From assembly GCA_013426805.1 (NCBI GenBank), contig JACDZG010000031.1, forward strand, positions 1 through 63,478: DNA of 63,478 nt. Direction: 5' to 3'. Below, piece by piece: positions 43,008 to 52,236 of this stretch. The notes beneath the pieces are model-generated. The model was not told the DNA's origin and did not search any database. It saw nothing but the letters and a program-made list of their open reading frames with translations. The number at the start of each line of letters is the position of its first letter. The stretch's first letter is position 1. This DNA comes from Chromatiaceae bacterium. GTDB lineage: Bacteria; Pseudomonadota; Gammaproteobacteria; Chromatiales; Chromatiaceae. The position numbers were made by a program, and so were the translations under genes.

Positions 43008-43853
43008 ATGCCAGTCCCGCGCTCCAGCTATCTGTCCATCGACGGCCACGAGGTCCATCTGACCACCTGGGGTGATCCCGCGGCGCCCGCCCTGGTGCTG
43101 TGGCACGGCCTCTCCCGTACCGGCCGCGATTTCGATTCGCTGGCCCGCCATTTCGCCGACCGCTACCACGTGCTGTGCCCCGACACCATCGGCCGCGGCC
43201 TATCGAGCTGGTCGGCGACACCCGATGACGATTACACCATCCCCGCCTATTGCGGCCACGCCATCGCCCTGCTGGATCAATTGGGCATCGCCCAGTGCCG
43301 CTGGGTCGGCACCTCCATGGGCGGACTGATGGGCATGGCCTTGGCCGGCACCCCTGAGACGGCGGCGCGGATCGAGCGACTGGTGCTGAACGACGTGGCG
43401 CCGCGTCTCAACCAAGCGGCCATCGAGCGTATTATGGCCTATGTCACCATCGTCCCCGAATTCGCGCGCATGGCCGAACTCGAGACCGCCTTGCGCACGG
43501 TCCATGCCCCCTTCGGCCACCTGACCGACGCCGAATGGCGGCACCTGGCCGAGACCTCCATGCGCCGCCGCGACAACGGGCGGATCTCGTCGCATTACGA
43601 CCCGGCGGTGATGCGGGTCTTCGCCGAACAGTTCCAGGACTTCGACATGTGGACGGTCTTCGACGCCATCACCTGTCCGGTGCTGGCCCTGCGCGGTGCC
43701 CGGTCGGACCTGGTCGAACCCCAGGTCGCCGAGGAAATGACCCAACGGGGTCCCAAGCCGCGGCTGGTCACAGTGCCCGACTGCGGGCACGCCCCAGCCC
43801 TGAACACGGCCGAGCAGATCGCGGTGCTGGACGAGTTCCTGGCGGGAACCTGA
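43008..43853 (+). CDS. Alpha/beta-hydrolase
   Basis: 281 aa from ATG 43008, with AAGGG 11 nt upstream (GTG 42996 possible). Oxyanion-loop HGLSRTG, nucleophile elbow GTSMGG (Ser), catalytic Asp region ALRGARSDLV and His in DCGHAPAL. Substrate not predictable. Confidence 0.9.
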   Translation: MPVPRSSYLSIDGHEVHLTTWGDPAAPALVLWHGLSRTGRDFDSLARHFADRYHVLCPDTIGRGLSSWSATPDDDYTIPAYCGHAIALLDQLGIAQCRWVGTSMGGLMGMALAGTPETAARIERLVLNDVAPRLNQAAIERIMAYVTIVPEFARMAELETALRTVHAPFGHLTDAEWRHLAETSMRRRDNGRISSHYDPAVMRVFAEQFQDFDMWTVFDAITCPVLALRGARSDLVEPQVAEEMTQRGPKPRLVTVPDCGHAPALNTAEQIAVLDEFLAGT

Positions 43854-44056
43854 GTCAACGCCAACGTCTCCGGAACATCCGGATCGAAGCTGCGGAAGTA
43901 GCTGAAAAATAAATAAAAAGCAGGAAACCGGGTCCGGCTCCGCGCGCCGCCCCGGGCGCGGCGTCACGATTGTTTCATTTGAACTGCACGGCGTTGTCAA
44001 CTATCGTACCTAAGATAATAAAGAGGTTGGATAAACTGAAGGAGGAGATACTTATC

Positions 44057-44410
44057 ATGATGGCCGAACGCAGATACAGTGCCCGCCACCCGATCGATCT
44101 CAAGGTCCAGATCCTGTACCGCGGGCGGCGCTTCCTGGGTGCCCAGGGGCGCAACCTGTCCAATCAGGGGATGTACCTCGAGGTGCGTAACGTCACGCTG
44201 CCGACCGGTACCCTGATCGAACTGGAGCTGGATTGTCTGGGCAGGGAATGGCTGGTAGAGGCGGTGGTGGCACACCGCTGCCGCGCCGGCGTCGGGGTCA
44301 TGTTCCGTGAACCCCAGCCGGAGCTCTACCAGGGCTTGACCCACCAGGTGCCCGCGATGCCCCCGCCGCAGGGGATGAGCAAGGAGCGCACCCGCCTGGC
44401 ACGCGGCTGA
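44057..44410 (+). CDS. PilZ-domain protein
   Basis: 117 aa from ATG 44057. AAGGAGG at 44039-44045 fixes the start region (ATG 44060 also possible) and rules out the longer frame from 43970. RRYSARHPIDLKV and NLSNQGMYLEV correspond to the RxxxR and (D/N)xSxxG motifs that bind c-di-GMP. Stand-alone PilZ receptor. Confidence 0.9.
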   Translation: MMAERRYSARHPIDLKVQILYRGRRFLGAQGRNLSNQGMYLEVRNVTLPTGTLIELELDCLGREWLVEAVVAHRCRAGVGVMFREPQPELYQGLTHQVPAMPPPQGMSKERTRLARG

Positions 44411-44545
44411 GGGTCGCGCTGCATCGAATCACCTGGCGCGGGCGCCCCCGCGCAGGGTGAAACACCTGGGCTGCCGCGCGCGGCGTCCCAGCACTCTCAC
44501 TCTGCTCTGGGGAAACGCGGCTGAAGCCTTGGCCTCCAGGGCGCA

Positions 44546-44917
44546 TCAATCCCAGGTAAACAACACCCACTGCGGAATACTGATGTTCTTGGGCGAACTG
44601 TCGCGCTCGTCCAGAGTACCATCCCCGTCGGTGTCGACGAGGAAATAGGGCGGCCCGAATTGCGGCTGGATCTTGACCATATAGAGCGCCCCGCGGACCC
44701 GGTATTCGTAGATGGTTTCATCGCCGCTCTCGCGGATGGTGATCTCGGGCTCCACCGGGTCGCCGGCGACCGGCGTCGGCTCGACCGTGGGAGCCTGCAG
44801 GAAACCGCCGGCACCGTCGGCCGCCGACGGGGCCGGATCCTGGGCGAACACGGGAAGGCCAAATGCCGGAAGCAGCAGGGCCAGGAGCAGCAAAATGGGC
44901 GCGGCGCGGTGTTTCAT
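44546..44917 (-). CDS. DUF2782-domain periplasmic protein
   Basis: 123 aa. Signal peptide (about 1-25, ILLLLALLLPAFGLPVFA), then DUF2782: ITIRESGDETIYEYRVRGALYMVKIQP..GPPYFLVDTDGDG. Function unknown; common beside DNA metabolism genes in Gammaproteobacteria. Divergent from rep. Confidence 0.92.
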   Translation of the reverse strand: MKHRAAPILLLLALLLPAFGLPVFAQDPAPSAADGAGGFLQAPTVEPTPVAGDPVEPEITIRESGDETIYEYRVRGALYMVKIQPQFGPPYFLVDTDGDGTLDERDSSPKNISIPQWVLFTWD

Positions 44918-45077
44918 CTGGGAGCGTTTTCACCTGGTCGATAAAGAGGACCATGGTAGTACGAAAGGCGCCGGAATGCCTCCCCGCAGGCTGACATCGA
45001 TCCATCGCGATACCGGCCGGGCTCGGGCATAATCAAACGCCCTCCCCCTTCACTCGGCACTGTGTCCCGGATCACGG

Positions 45078-47084
45078 ATGAAAGGCCTCAACCCCAGCCA
45101 AGCCGAAGCCGTCCGCTACACCGCGGGTCCCCTGCTGGTGCTGGCCGGCGCCGGCTCGGGCAAAACCCGGGTCATCACCCGCAAGATCGCCCACCTGATC
45201 GGTGTCTGCGGCATCGCCCCGCGCCATATTTGCGCCGTCACCTTCACCAATAAGGCGGCGCGCGAGATGCGCGAGCGGGTCACCAAAGAACTGCGGGGCC
45301 GTGACAGCCGCGGCCTGACGATCTGCACCTTTCATACCCTCGGCCTGGATATCCTGCGCCGGGAACACGCGGCAGCCGGTCTGCGCCCCGGCTTCTCGCT
45401 GCTCGATGCCCAGGACAGCGAAGCCCTGATCAAGGAGCATCTGCGCGGCACCGCCAACCCCGACGCGCTCAACCCGGCAGCGGTCGCGCAGCGGATCTCG
45501 CGCTGGAAGAACGACCTGATCGACCCCGCCGCGGCGCTGAGCCAGGCCGAGGACGATTACGAGGCCCAACTCGCCGCGCTCTACGCCGACTACGAGCGCA
45601 GCCTGCATGCCTACAACGCGGTCGATTTCGACGCCCTGATCCTGGCACCGGTGCGGCTCTTTGCCGCGCACCCGGACCGGCTGGAGCACTGGCAGGGACG
45701 CATCCGCTATCTGCTGGTCGACGAATATCAGGACACCAACGGCGCCCAGTACGAACTGGTGCGTCAACTCGCCGGACCGCGCGGCGCCTTCACCGTGGTC
45801 GGTGACGACGACCAGTCCATCTACGCCTGGCGCGGCGCCCGCCCCGAGAATCTGGCGCGGCTCAAAGTCGACTATCCGCTGCTCGAAGTCATCATGCTGG
45901 AACAGAACTACCGCTCCAGCGCCCGCATCCTGGGGCTCGCCAACCACCTGATCGCCAACAACCCCCATGTCTTCGCCAAACGCCTGTGGAGCGATCACGG
46001 CCCCGGCGACCGGCCGCGCGTCCTGAGCTGCCGCAACGAGGATCACGAGGCCGAGCGTGTCGTCTCCGAGATCCTGAACCTGCGCTTCACCCACGGCGCA
46101 CCCTGGGGCGAGATCGCCATCCTCTACCGCGGCAACCACCAGGCCCGCCCCTTCGAGAAGACCCTGCGCGAACACAGCGTGCCCTACTTTCTGAGCGGCG
46201 GAACCTCCTTCTTCGCGCGCACCGAGGTCAAGGACCTGATGGCCTATCTGCGCCTGCTCGCCAACCCGGACGACGACGCCGCCTTTCTGCGCGTCGTCAA
46301 CACCCCACGCCGCGAGATCGGCCCCACCACCCTGGAAGCCCTGGCCGGCTATGCCCGCGGCCGCGGCATCGGGCTCCTGGCCGCCAGCGGCGAACTGGGC
46401 CTGGGCGAACACCTGGGCGAGCGCCAGCGCGAGCGGCTGCACACCTTCACCAACCTCATCCAAACCTTCGCCCAGCGTGCCGCGAGCGCCCCCACCACCG
46501 CCCTGCGCGCCCTGACCGACGCCATCGACTACGGCATCTGGCTGCGCGAAAACGCCTCGAGCCAGGCCGTCGCCGATCGCCGCATGAGCAACGTCAACGA
46601 ACTGATCGACTGGCTCGGCGCCCTGAACAAAGGCGACCAACCCGAACGCACCTTGAACGAAATGGTCAGCCATCTCACCCTGATCGACGTCATGGACCGC
46701 CAGGAAGAAGCCGCCGGCGGCGACCGCGTCCACCTGATGACCCTGCACGCCTCCAAGGGACTGGAGTTCCCCCACGTCTTCCTGGTCGGCATGGAAGAAG
46801 AACTCCTGCCCCACCGCACCAGCATCGAAGAAGACACCATCGAAGAAGAGCGCCGCCTCGCCTACGTCGGCATCACCCGCGCCCGCCAAACACTCACCTT
46901 CAGCCTGGCGCGGCGGCGCAAACTCTACGGCGAACTGATCCGCACCGAACCCAGCCGCTTCCTCGCCGAACTGCCGCAAGACGCCCTGGACCGTGACGAC
47001 CAGCGTGAACCCGACCCCGCCGCCAGCCGTTCGCGCGGGCTCGCCCATCTGGCCAACCTGCGCGGCATCCTGGGGCAGGATTGA
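45078..47084 (+). CDS. rep: ATP-dependent DNA helicase Rep (UvrD family)
   Basis: 668 aa, family length. Motif I GAGSGKTRVIT, Ia TFTNKAAREMRERV, II LLVDEYQDTN, III VVGDDDQSIYAWRGA, IV LEQNYRSS, V HLMTLHASKGLEFPHVF, VI VGITRARQTL. A 3'-5' helicase that clears replication blocks. Last core gene before the tRNA-Arg island. Confidence 0.97.
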   Translation: MKGLNPSQAEAVRYTAGPLLVLAGAGSGKTRVITRKIAHLIGVCGIAPRHICAVTFTNKAAREMRERVTKELRGRDSRGLTICTFHTLGLDILRREHAAAGLRPGFSLLDAQDSEALIKEHLRGTANPDALNPAAVAQRISRWKNDLIDPAAALSQAEDDYEAQLAALYADYERSLHAYNAVDFDALILAPVRLFAAHPDRLEHWQGRIRYLLVDEYQDTNGAQYELVRQLAGPRGAFTVVGDDDQSIYAWRGARPENLARLKVDYPLLEVIMLEQNYRSSARILGLANHLIANNPHVFAKRLWSDHGPGDRPRVLSCRNEDHEAERVVSEILNLRFTHGAPWGEIAILYRGNHQARPFEKTLREHSVPYFLSGGTSFFARTEVKDLMAYLRLLANPDDDAAFLRVVNTPRREIGPTTLEALAGYARGRGIGLLAASGELGLGEHLGERQRERLHTFTNLIQTFAQRAASAPTTALRALTDAIDYGIWLRENASSQAVADRRMSNVNELIDWLGALNKGDQPERTLNEMVSHLTLIDVMDRQEEAAGGDRVHLMTLHASKGLEFPHVFLVGMEEELLPHRTSIEEDTIEEERRLAYVGITRARQTLTFSLARRRKLYGELIRTEPSRFLAELPQDALDRDDQREPDPAASRSRGLAHLANLRGILGQD

Positions 47085-47104
47085 GGCGCACCGCGCGAAA
47101 GGCG

Positions 47105-47299
47105 AAGCGGGCATGGACGCGCCAGCCGCACCGATGTAGACTTATGCGTCCGGTGGAGCCATCAACGATGGCATCCAAAGACCCGTCAAGCCGCCAGGCG
47201 CTGGGTCCATCCCGGTCCCCACGCGCCCGTAGCTCAGATGGATAGAGTACAGCCCTCCGAAGGCTGGGGTCACAGGTTCGAATCCTGTCGGGCGCGCCA
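47105..47299 (+). repeat. Left copy of ~195-bp duplicated segment containing tRNA-Arg and its upstream region
   Basis: From GCGGGCATGGACGCGCCA to the end of the tRNA this matches 54405-54609 with a few mismatches and one ~15-bp gap; the tRNA and ~60 bp before it are nearly identical. The Dnd island lies between the two copies. Confidence 0.9.
47223..47299 (+). tRNA. tRNA-Arg (anticodon CCG), copy 1
   Basis: 77 nt with encoded CCA. Acceptor GCGCCCG pairs with CGGGCGC; D arm GCTC-AGATGGATA-GAGT; anticodon stem CAGCC/GGCTG around loop CTCCGAA (anticodon CCG); T arm ACAGG-TTCGAAT-CCTGT. Reads the CGG codon. Classic integration hot spot. Confidence 0.97.
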
Positions 47300-47390
47300 C
47301 TCCTCTCTGAATGGTTCACCCGCGGCGTCACCGACTCTGGGCTGTGGGAGGCTCGCAGCCGATCGGATATTGCTGTTTGGTGGATCAACC

Positions 47391-48734
47391 ATGTCGATAG
47401 CGTCCGTGACGACTCCTCAGCAACCCATAAGCCTGTTCAGTCGAGCGACGCTGGCCTCGCTTGAGAAGCTCTATCTCGCTGATACTCGTCCTTGGATTGT
47501 CGCATTCTCGGGTGGGAAGGACTCAACTGTCGTTCTGCAACTGGTTTTTGAGATGTTGCTCGGCTTGGGTGAGCGCGCAACTAAACCGGTGATCGCTCTT
47601 TCCTCCGATACACGAGTCGAAGCACCGAATGTTGCGGCCTATGTTGCCACAGCCCTGCGTAAGATCGACGAAGCGGCCAAAGCGCTGGGGTTAGGGCTCT
47701 CGACGCAACTCGTGGGACCCACTGCGACAGAAAGCTACTGGGGGAAGCTGATCGGCAAGGGGTATCCACCTCCATCGCGCTGGTTTCGCTGGTGTACCAG
47801 CAACATGAAGATCAAACCCTCCCGCCGCGCCATCGACGCGATCACCCGCCAACATGGCAGTGTGATCCTGTTGCTCGGCTCGCGGATCGCCGAGAGTACG
47901 CAACGCGGCCGTACCATGCAGGAGCGGGAGATCAACAGCCGCGGTCTGAACCCGCATCACGAGATCCCCAACGCGCTGGTTGCCACTCCCATTGCCGACT
48001 GGACGACGGATGACGTGTGGGAATATCTGGTGAGCAACCCATGCCCCTGGGGTGGAAATCATAACTTCCTGGTGTCCTTATACCGGCAGGCCAGTGGCGG
48101 CGAGTGCCCGGTCGTCTTCGATCTCAACACGCCGTCCTGCGGGGGCAGCCGTTTCGGCTGCTGGACCTGTACCGTCGTCAAGGAGGACAAGTCATTGCAG
48201 GGCTTTATTCGTTCCGGCGAGGACCACCTTCAACCGCTGGTCGTATTCCGGGATTGGCTGATCGAGCTGCGGGACAAGCCGGGGTATCGTAGCGACGTAA
48301 GACGGGATGGGAACGCCGGCCCAGGCCCGTTCTTACCTCTCGCTCGGCAGGAAATCCTTGATAAGCTCCTGGACCTGGAGACAAGCATGGCAATGCCGCT
48401 CATCGGCGACGAAGAGTTGGCCTATATCCAGCGCCAGTGGTCCGATGAATTCGACTTTCAGAATCGATTGGCGGTCGAGATCGCCGCGAGATACGGAAGG
48501 ATAATTGCCATGCCCGACGCCGGTCAAATGACCCCAACTGCCGAAGACGACCTGCTGGAGCAGGCAGCCATGGAGGCCGGTATCGATCCGGATCTGCTGC
48601 GCCAGGCATTGGATATCCGTCGCAAGGGATTCCCGTCGCTCGACAAATGGGGTGCCAAGGCGCAGTTTGAGCGCGCCATCGGCGATCTGCTGGACAAGGC
48701 GGCACGTCAGGCCGAGCAGACGATCCAAGCATGA
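47391..48734 (+). CDS. dndC: DNA phosphorothioation sulfurtransferase DndC
   Basis: 447 aa from ATG 47391; the upstream part of the open frame reads through the tRNA and is rejected. ATP-pyrophosphatase/PAPS-reductase fold with the P-loop FSGGKDSTV (about 44-52). Fe-S-type cysteines: WCTSNMK and the SCGGSRFGCWTC cluster (about 245-260). DndC adenylates the DNA backbone phosphate and, with DndA/IscS-supplied sulfur, replaces a non-bridging oxygen. No dndA or dndB is in this window, so a chromosomal cysteine desulfurase must be used. First gene of the island operon, 91 bp after the tRNA; its TGA overlaps the dndD ATG. Confidence 0.93.
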   Translation: MSIASVTTPQQPISLFSRATLASLEKLYLADTRPWIVAFSGGKDSTVVLQLVFEMLLGLGERATKPVIALSSDTRVEAPNVAAYVATALRKIDEAAKALGLGLSTQLVGPTATESYWGKLIGKGYPPPSRWFRWCTSNMKIKPSRRAIDAITRQHGSVILLLGSRIAESTQRGRTMQEREINSRGLNPHHEIPNALVATPIADWTTDDVWEYLVSNPCPWGGNHNFLVSLYRQASGGECPVVFDLNTPSCGGSRFGCWTCTVVKEDKSLQGFIRSGEDHLQPLVVFRDWLIELRDKPGYRSDVRRDGNAGPGPFLPLARQEILDKLLDLETSMAMPLIGDEELAYIQRQWSDEFDFQNRLAVEIAARYGRIIAMPDAGQMTPTAEDDLLEQAAMEAGIDPDLLRQALDIRRKGFPSLDKWGAKAQFERAIGDLLDKAARQAEQTIQA

Positions 48735-50770
48735 TCCTTCAGCGTTTTTTCATCAACAACCTGTTTTCTTACTGTGGACCTAGCGAATTCGATCTGGCAC
48801 CCCCTGGAGACGGCCGCAACGTAGCGCTCGTCTGGGGTCGCAACGGCTACGGCAAGACCAGCTTCCTGAACAGCCTCAAGCTCCTGTTTACCGGCGTTTC
48901 GGACGAACTGCGCGAGACCGTGCAACGCCGGGGCGGGCGCTTCGGCCGCAATGAGTATCTGCTCGGGCGGGGCGACGAATGGGTCGGGGTCTTCAACCAC
49001 CGAGCCCGCGCGGCCGGGGACACCGGGTTCGGGGTCTCGCTTGTCTGGCAGGAGGCGGCGGGCTCAGTCAAGGTAGAGCGCACTTGGCAGTTGGATGGGG
49101 ACGAGGCCATCGAGACGCTGCGGGTGACCCCGAGCTTCGGCGAACCCCTGGAGGATCGCAACGGAGACCCGGAGGGCGAGGCACGCGCATTCATCCAGGC
49201 GCGGTTGCCCGACGCCGTGATGCCTTTCTTTATCTACGACGGTGAGAAGGTACAGCAGATCGCCGAGGCCAACCAGCAGGGTCAACTGCATCAGATCGAG
49301 CAGTTACTGGATTTGGTCGACATCGACCTGATCGACGAATATCTGGGCCGCAATCTGAGCCAATGGCGCCGGGAATCGAAAGACGCGAGCCAGCACGGAA
49401 TCAACGCGCGCAGACACGAGATCCAAGCCATTGAGGAGCGCTTGGCGGGGCTCGCGGCGGAACGTGAGGAGTTGGAAGAAGAGATCGAGCAGAACGACTA
49501 TGCCATTAAGCGCGCCGATGTCGCATTGCAGGCGCGCCGCCAGTTCGCCCTGCAAAGCGAGGAATCCAAGCTCGCCGGCAAGCGCGAGAGCACGGTGGAC
49601 GCACTGCAGCAGCGTACGCAAGCCTTTTTCGACGCATTCAGCCGGGATGCTCCGCTGGTCCTGCACCCACAACTTCTGGAAAGCGCGGCGCGCGAGTTGG
49701 AGAAGATCGCCGCCCATCCCAACCGCCGGCTACGCGATGAGTTGGAACAGGTGTTTGCCGCACTGCCGGCCCGGGTTTTCTCCGATCCGCCAATGCCGAT
49801 GCCGCCTTTAACCCGTGACCAGGAGGACTTTCTGCGCCGTAAACTGGCTCGTGTGCTCGACAGTTATCGTCCAGATGCTGCGGACCTGACCGAGGGACTC
49901 TTCCATCTGTCGCCGGCCAAGGCCGACGGACTGTTACGGCTGGTGGAGGACTACGTCCAGAACGATCACCTGCGCTCCCAATGGTCCAAGGACTTGGCTG
50001 AGATCCATCGCCTCAAGACCGAGTTGGCCGATATCGAGCGCAAGCGCAACGATGTCGCCAATCTGGCACCCGAGGAGCGCCGCTTGTTCGATGCGCGATT
50101 GGCGGAGAGAGCAGCACTCGCCGCCCGTAACGACGCGTTGAACCAACAAATCGGTGGCCTGAAGGAGCAGGAAATCACCCTAAACAAAGAACTGAGTAAG
50201 AAACGCGAAGACTGCCGCCAGGAGGAGAAGAAGGCAGTGAGTGCCGATGCCGCGCGGACCAAGCTGACCCTGGGACAACGCCTGCAAACGGCACTGGCCG
50301 CCTACCGGTCTCTGCTCAAGGCGCGGCGGCGAGAGGACATCGAGCAGGCCATCAACGCGCGTTTTGCGGAGCTGATGACCTCCCATGGTCAGATCCGACG
50401 TATTCGCGTAAACGAGGATTTTTCGCTGCACTATTTGGGCGTCCAGGACGCCCCGGTGGGCATGGGCAACATCTCGGCGGGAATGAAACAGTTGGTTGCC
50501 CAGGCACTGTTGTGGGGACTCAAGGACGTATCGGGCAAGGAGGCGCCGGTGGTGGTCGACACCCCGCTCGCCCGCTTCGACCGCGGACACCAGGAGAACC
50601 TCATTAGCCGTTACTACCCCCATGCGGGGGCTCAGGTCATCGTGCTACCCACAGATGCGGAGCTCGACCGCGAGAAGTATGCCTTGCTTCGGCCTCACGT
50701 CTATCGGGAGTATTGCCTAGATAACCCGGATGGCGATAGCACCCGGGTACGTCTTGGGGGCTATTACTGA
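48731..50770 (+). CDS. dndD: DNA sulfur-modification SMC-like ATPase DndD
   Basis: 679 aa. N-terminal half of the ABC head: FINNLFSYCG, Walker A GRNGYGKTSF (about 36-45); middle ~300 residues are heptad-rich coiled coil broken by a hinge; C-terminal head has signature-like NISAGMKQL, Walker B VVVDTPLARFD and a terminal D-loop region. DndD is the DNA-remodelling ATPase that works with DndC and DndE. One-base overlap (TGATG) with the next gene. Confidence 0.92.
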   Translation: MILQRFFINNLFSYCGPSEFDLAPPGDGRNVALVWGRNGYGKTSFLNSLKLLFTGVSDELRETVQRRGGRFGRNEYLLGRGDEWVGVFNHRARAAGDTGFGVSLVWQEAAGSVKVERTWQLDGDEAIETLRVTPSFGEPLEDRNGDPEGEARAFIQARLPDAVMPFFIYDGEKVQQIAEANQQGQLHQIEQLLDLVDIDLIDEYLGRNLSQWRRESKDASQHGINARRHEIQAIEERLAGLAAEREELEEEIEQNDYAIKRADVALQARRQFALQSEESKLAGKRESTVDALQQRTQAFFDAFSRDAPLVLHPQLLESAARELEKIAAHPNRRLRDELEQVFAALPARVFSDPPMPMPPLTRDQEDFLRRKLARVLDSYRPDAADLTEGLFHLSPAKADGLLRLVEDYVQNDHLRSQWSKDLAEIHRLKTELADIERKRNDVANLAPEERRLFDARLAERAALAARNDALNQQIGGLKEQEITLNKELSKKREDCRQEEKKAVSADAARTKLTLGQRLQTALAAYRSLLKARRREDIEQAINARFAELMTSHGQIRRIRVNEDFSLHYLGVQDAPVGMGNISAGMKQLVAQALLWGLKDVSGKEAPVVVDTPLARFDRGHQENLISRYYPHAGAQVIVLPTDAELDREKYALLRPHVYREYCLDNPDGDSTRVRLGGYY

Positions 50771-52233
50771 TGGCAAAAGTCTACACCTCCCGTATCGACG
50801 AGGACACCATCGCACTGGTTCTCCGTAAAGGGCTGATGGCTCAGGGGCATAAGTGGGCGGTGCTGCGGATAGCACTGGCTTTGTCTCTGAAACAACCAGA
50901 TCCACCCGGGGATGAGCTCGATACTCCGGAGGGAGGTAAAGAATACTTTCTGGAGGCACTGACCGGGCGTGGTCAAAAGGAGTCGGAAGACTTCGTGGAT
51001 GCATTCCGGGTGCTGCTGTCCGCCTACCACGGCGAGGATCTGTTCGAGGAGGACGACCGCTACACGCATCTGCTGCAACGGCACATCCGCCGGGGATTGC
51101 GCGAGATCCAGACCTCCTGGCGAGAGTCGCACGACTTCCATGAATTCCTGCGCCAAGAGCTCTTTGCTGTGCAGAACTTGGGGAACGAAGTGCCAGTCCC
51201 AGATGCCGGGAGTCTTGTTCATGCTCTGGATGAGCTCGGTTTGAGTGCGACCTTGCTTGACTGCCTGGACGGTCCACGGGTCACGCGCCATCGCGTGCAG
51301 TTTGCCGATGCCGAGGATTTCGGGCGTCTGGAGCGTCGCCTGGACGACCTGGCGTTTACGTTGGGTATCAAGGACGCCGGGATCTTTCTGGCCCCAGCCG
51401 GCGAGCCCAAGACCGCCTGGCTGGATATCCCGCGCCCCCCATCGCAATGGAGTGTCGCCGGCACCGAGGCACTTGCGGGCTGGACGGCACCTGGGGCCGG
51501 GCTCAACTTGATGCTGGGGGTGGATATCGGCGGTGAGCCTGTTGTACGAGACTTGACAGAGGCCCCCCATGTGCTGCTCGCGGGGACCACGGGTAGCGGC
51601 AAGAGCGTGTGTATTCACGGTATGCTGCTATCCTTGCTGCTCAATCGGAGCCCACGGGAGCTGAAGCTTCTGCTGGTCGATCCGAAGCGTGTGGAGTTGT
51701 CGGCCTACCGGGGGCTACCCCATCTGCTGGCGCCCATTGTCACCGATGGTGTGGAGGCCACACGCGCTTTTAAGGGATTGGTAAAAGAGATGGAGCAGCG
51801 GGAGCAGCTCTTGGCCGCGCGCGGCGCCCGGGAATGGCGGGACCTGGACGAGGGTGCGCCGCCGCGCATCGTGCTGGTGGTTGAAGAGTTGGCGGCATTG
51901 TTCGACCAGGCCCCGGAATCCGAGGATCCATTGGTCCAGTTGGCTCAAAAGGCGCGTGCCGTCGGCATCCATTTGGTGCTTGCCACCCAGCGTCCGGACG
52001 CCGCCACCTTCAGCGGGCTGTTGCGTGCCAACATCCCGTCGCGTATCGCCCTGACGGTACTCAAGGCCGCGGACTCGCGGATCATTCTCGACGAGGACGG
52101 GGCGGAGCGACTGCTGGGCAAGGGTGACATGCTGGTGAAATGGCTGGGCGAACAGGTCGTGCGCGTACACGGGTTCAATCTTCGACCGAGCGACGTCGCG
52201 AGCCTGTTGCAGCGCGTCGCAAAGGAGGACTAG
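50770..52233 (+). CDS. DndE-like domain fused to FtsK/SpoIIIE-type DNA translocase
   Basis: 487 aa. Residues ~1-125 resemble DndE, the small nicked-DNA-binding partner of DndCD (GHKWAVLRIALALSL.QPDPP, then GKEYFLEALTGRG and HIRRGLREI). After a linker a FtsK motor follows (about 225-487): Walker A AGTTGSGKSV (about 276-285), LLLVDPKRVELSAYRG, Walker B VLVVEELAALF, ATQRPD and GADSRIILDEDGAERLLGKGDM-like features. There is no FtsK gamma DNA-reading domain and no membrane segment. The fusion implies that modification is coupled to movement along DNA. Confidence 0.85.
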   Translation: MAKVYTSRIDEDTIALVLRKGLMAQGHKWAVLRIALALSLKQPDPPGDELDTPEGGKEYFLEALTGRGQKESEDFVDAFRVLLSAYHGEDLFEEDDRYTHLLQRHIRRGLREIQTSWRESHDFHEFLRQELFAVQNLGNEVPVPDAGSLVHALDELGLSATLLDCLDGPRVTRHRVQFADAEDFGRLERRLDDLAFTLGIKDAGIFLAPAGEPKTAWLDIPRPPSQWSVAGTEALAGWTAPGAGLNLMLGVDIGGEPVVRDLTEAPHVLLAGTTGSGKSVCIHGMLLSLLLNRSPRELKLLLVDPKRVELSAYRGLPHLLAPIVTDGVEATRAFKGLVKEMEQREQLLAARGAREWRDLDEGAPPRIVLVVEELAALFDQAPESEDPLVQLAQKARAVGIHLVLATQRPDAATFSGLLRANIPSRIALTVLKAADSRIILDEDGAERLLGKGDMLVKWLGEQVVRVHGFNLRPSDVASLLQRVAKED

Positions 52234-52236
52234 GCG

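Noticed and set aside
45072-47114. 680-aa minus-strand frame
   Set aside because: Antisense shadow of rep, which carries all helicase motifs.
46900-47388. Minus-strand frames across the tRNA genes (here and at 54312-54617) encoding [20 protein letters not shown]
   Set aside because: These are antisense translations of tRNA-Arg, a well-known false protein.
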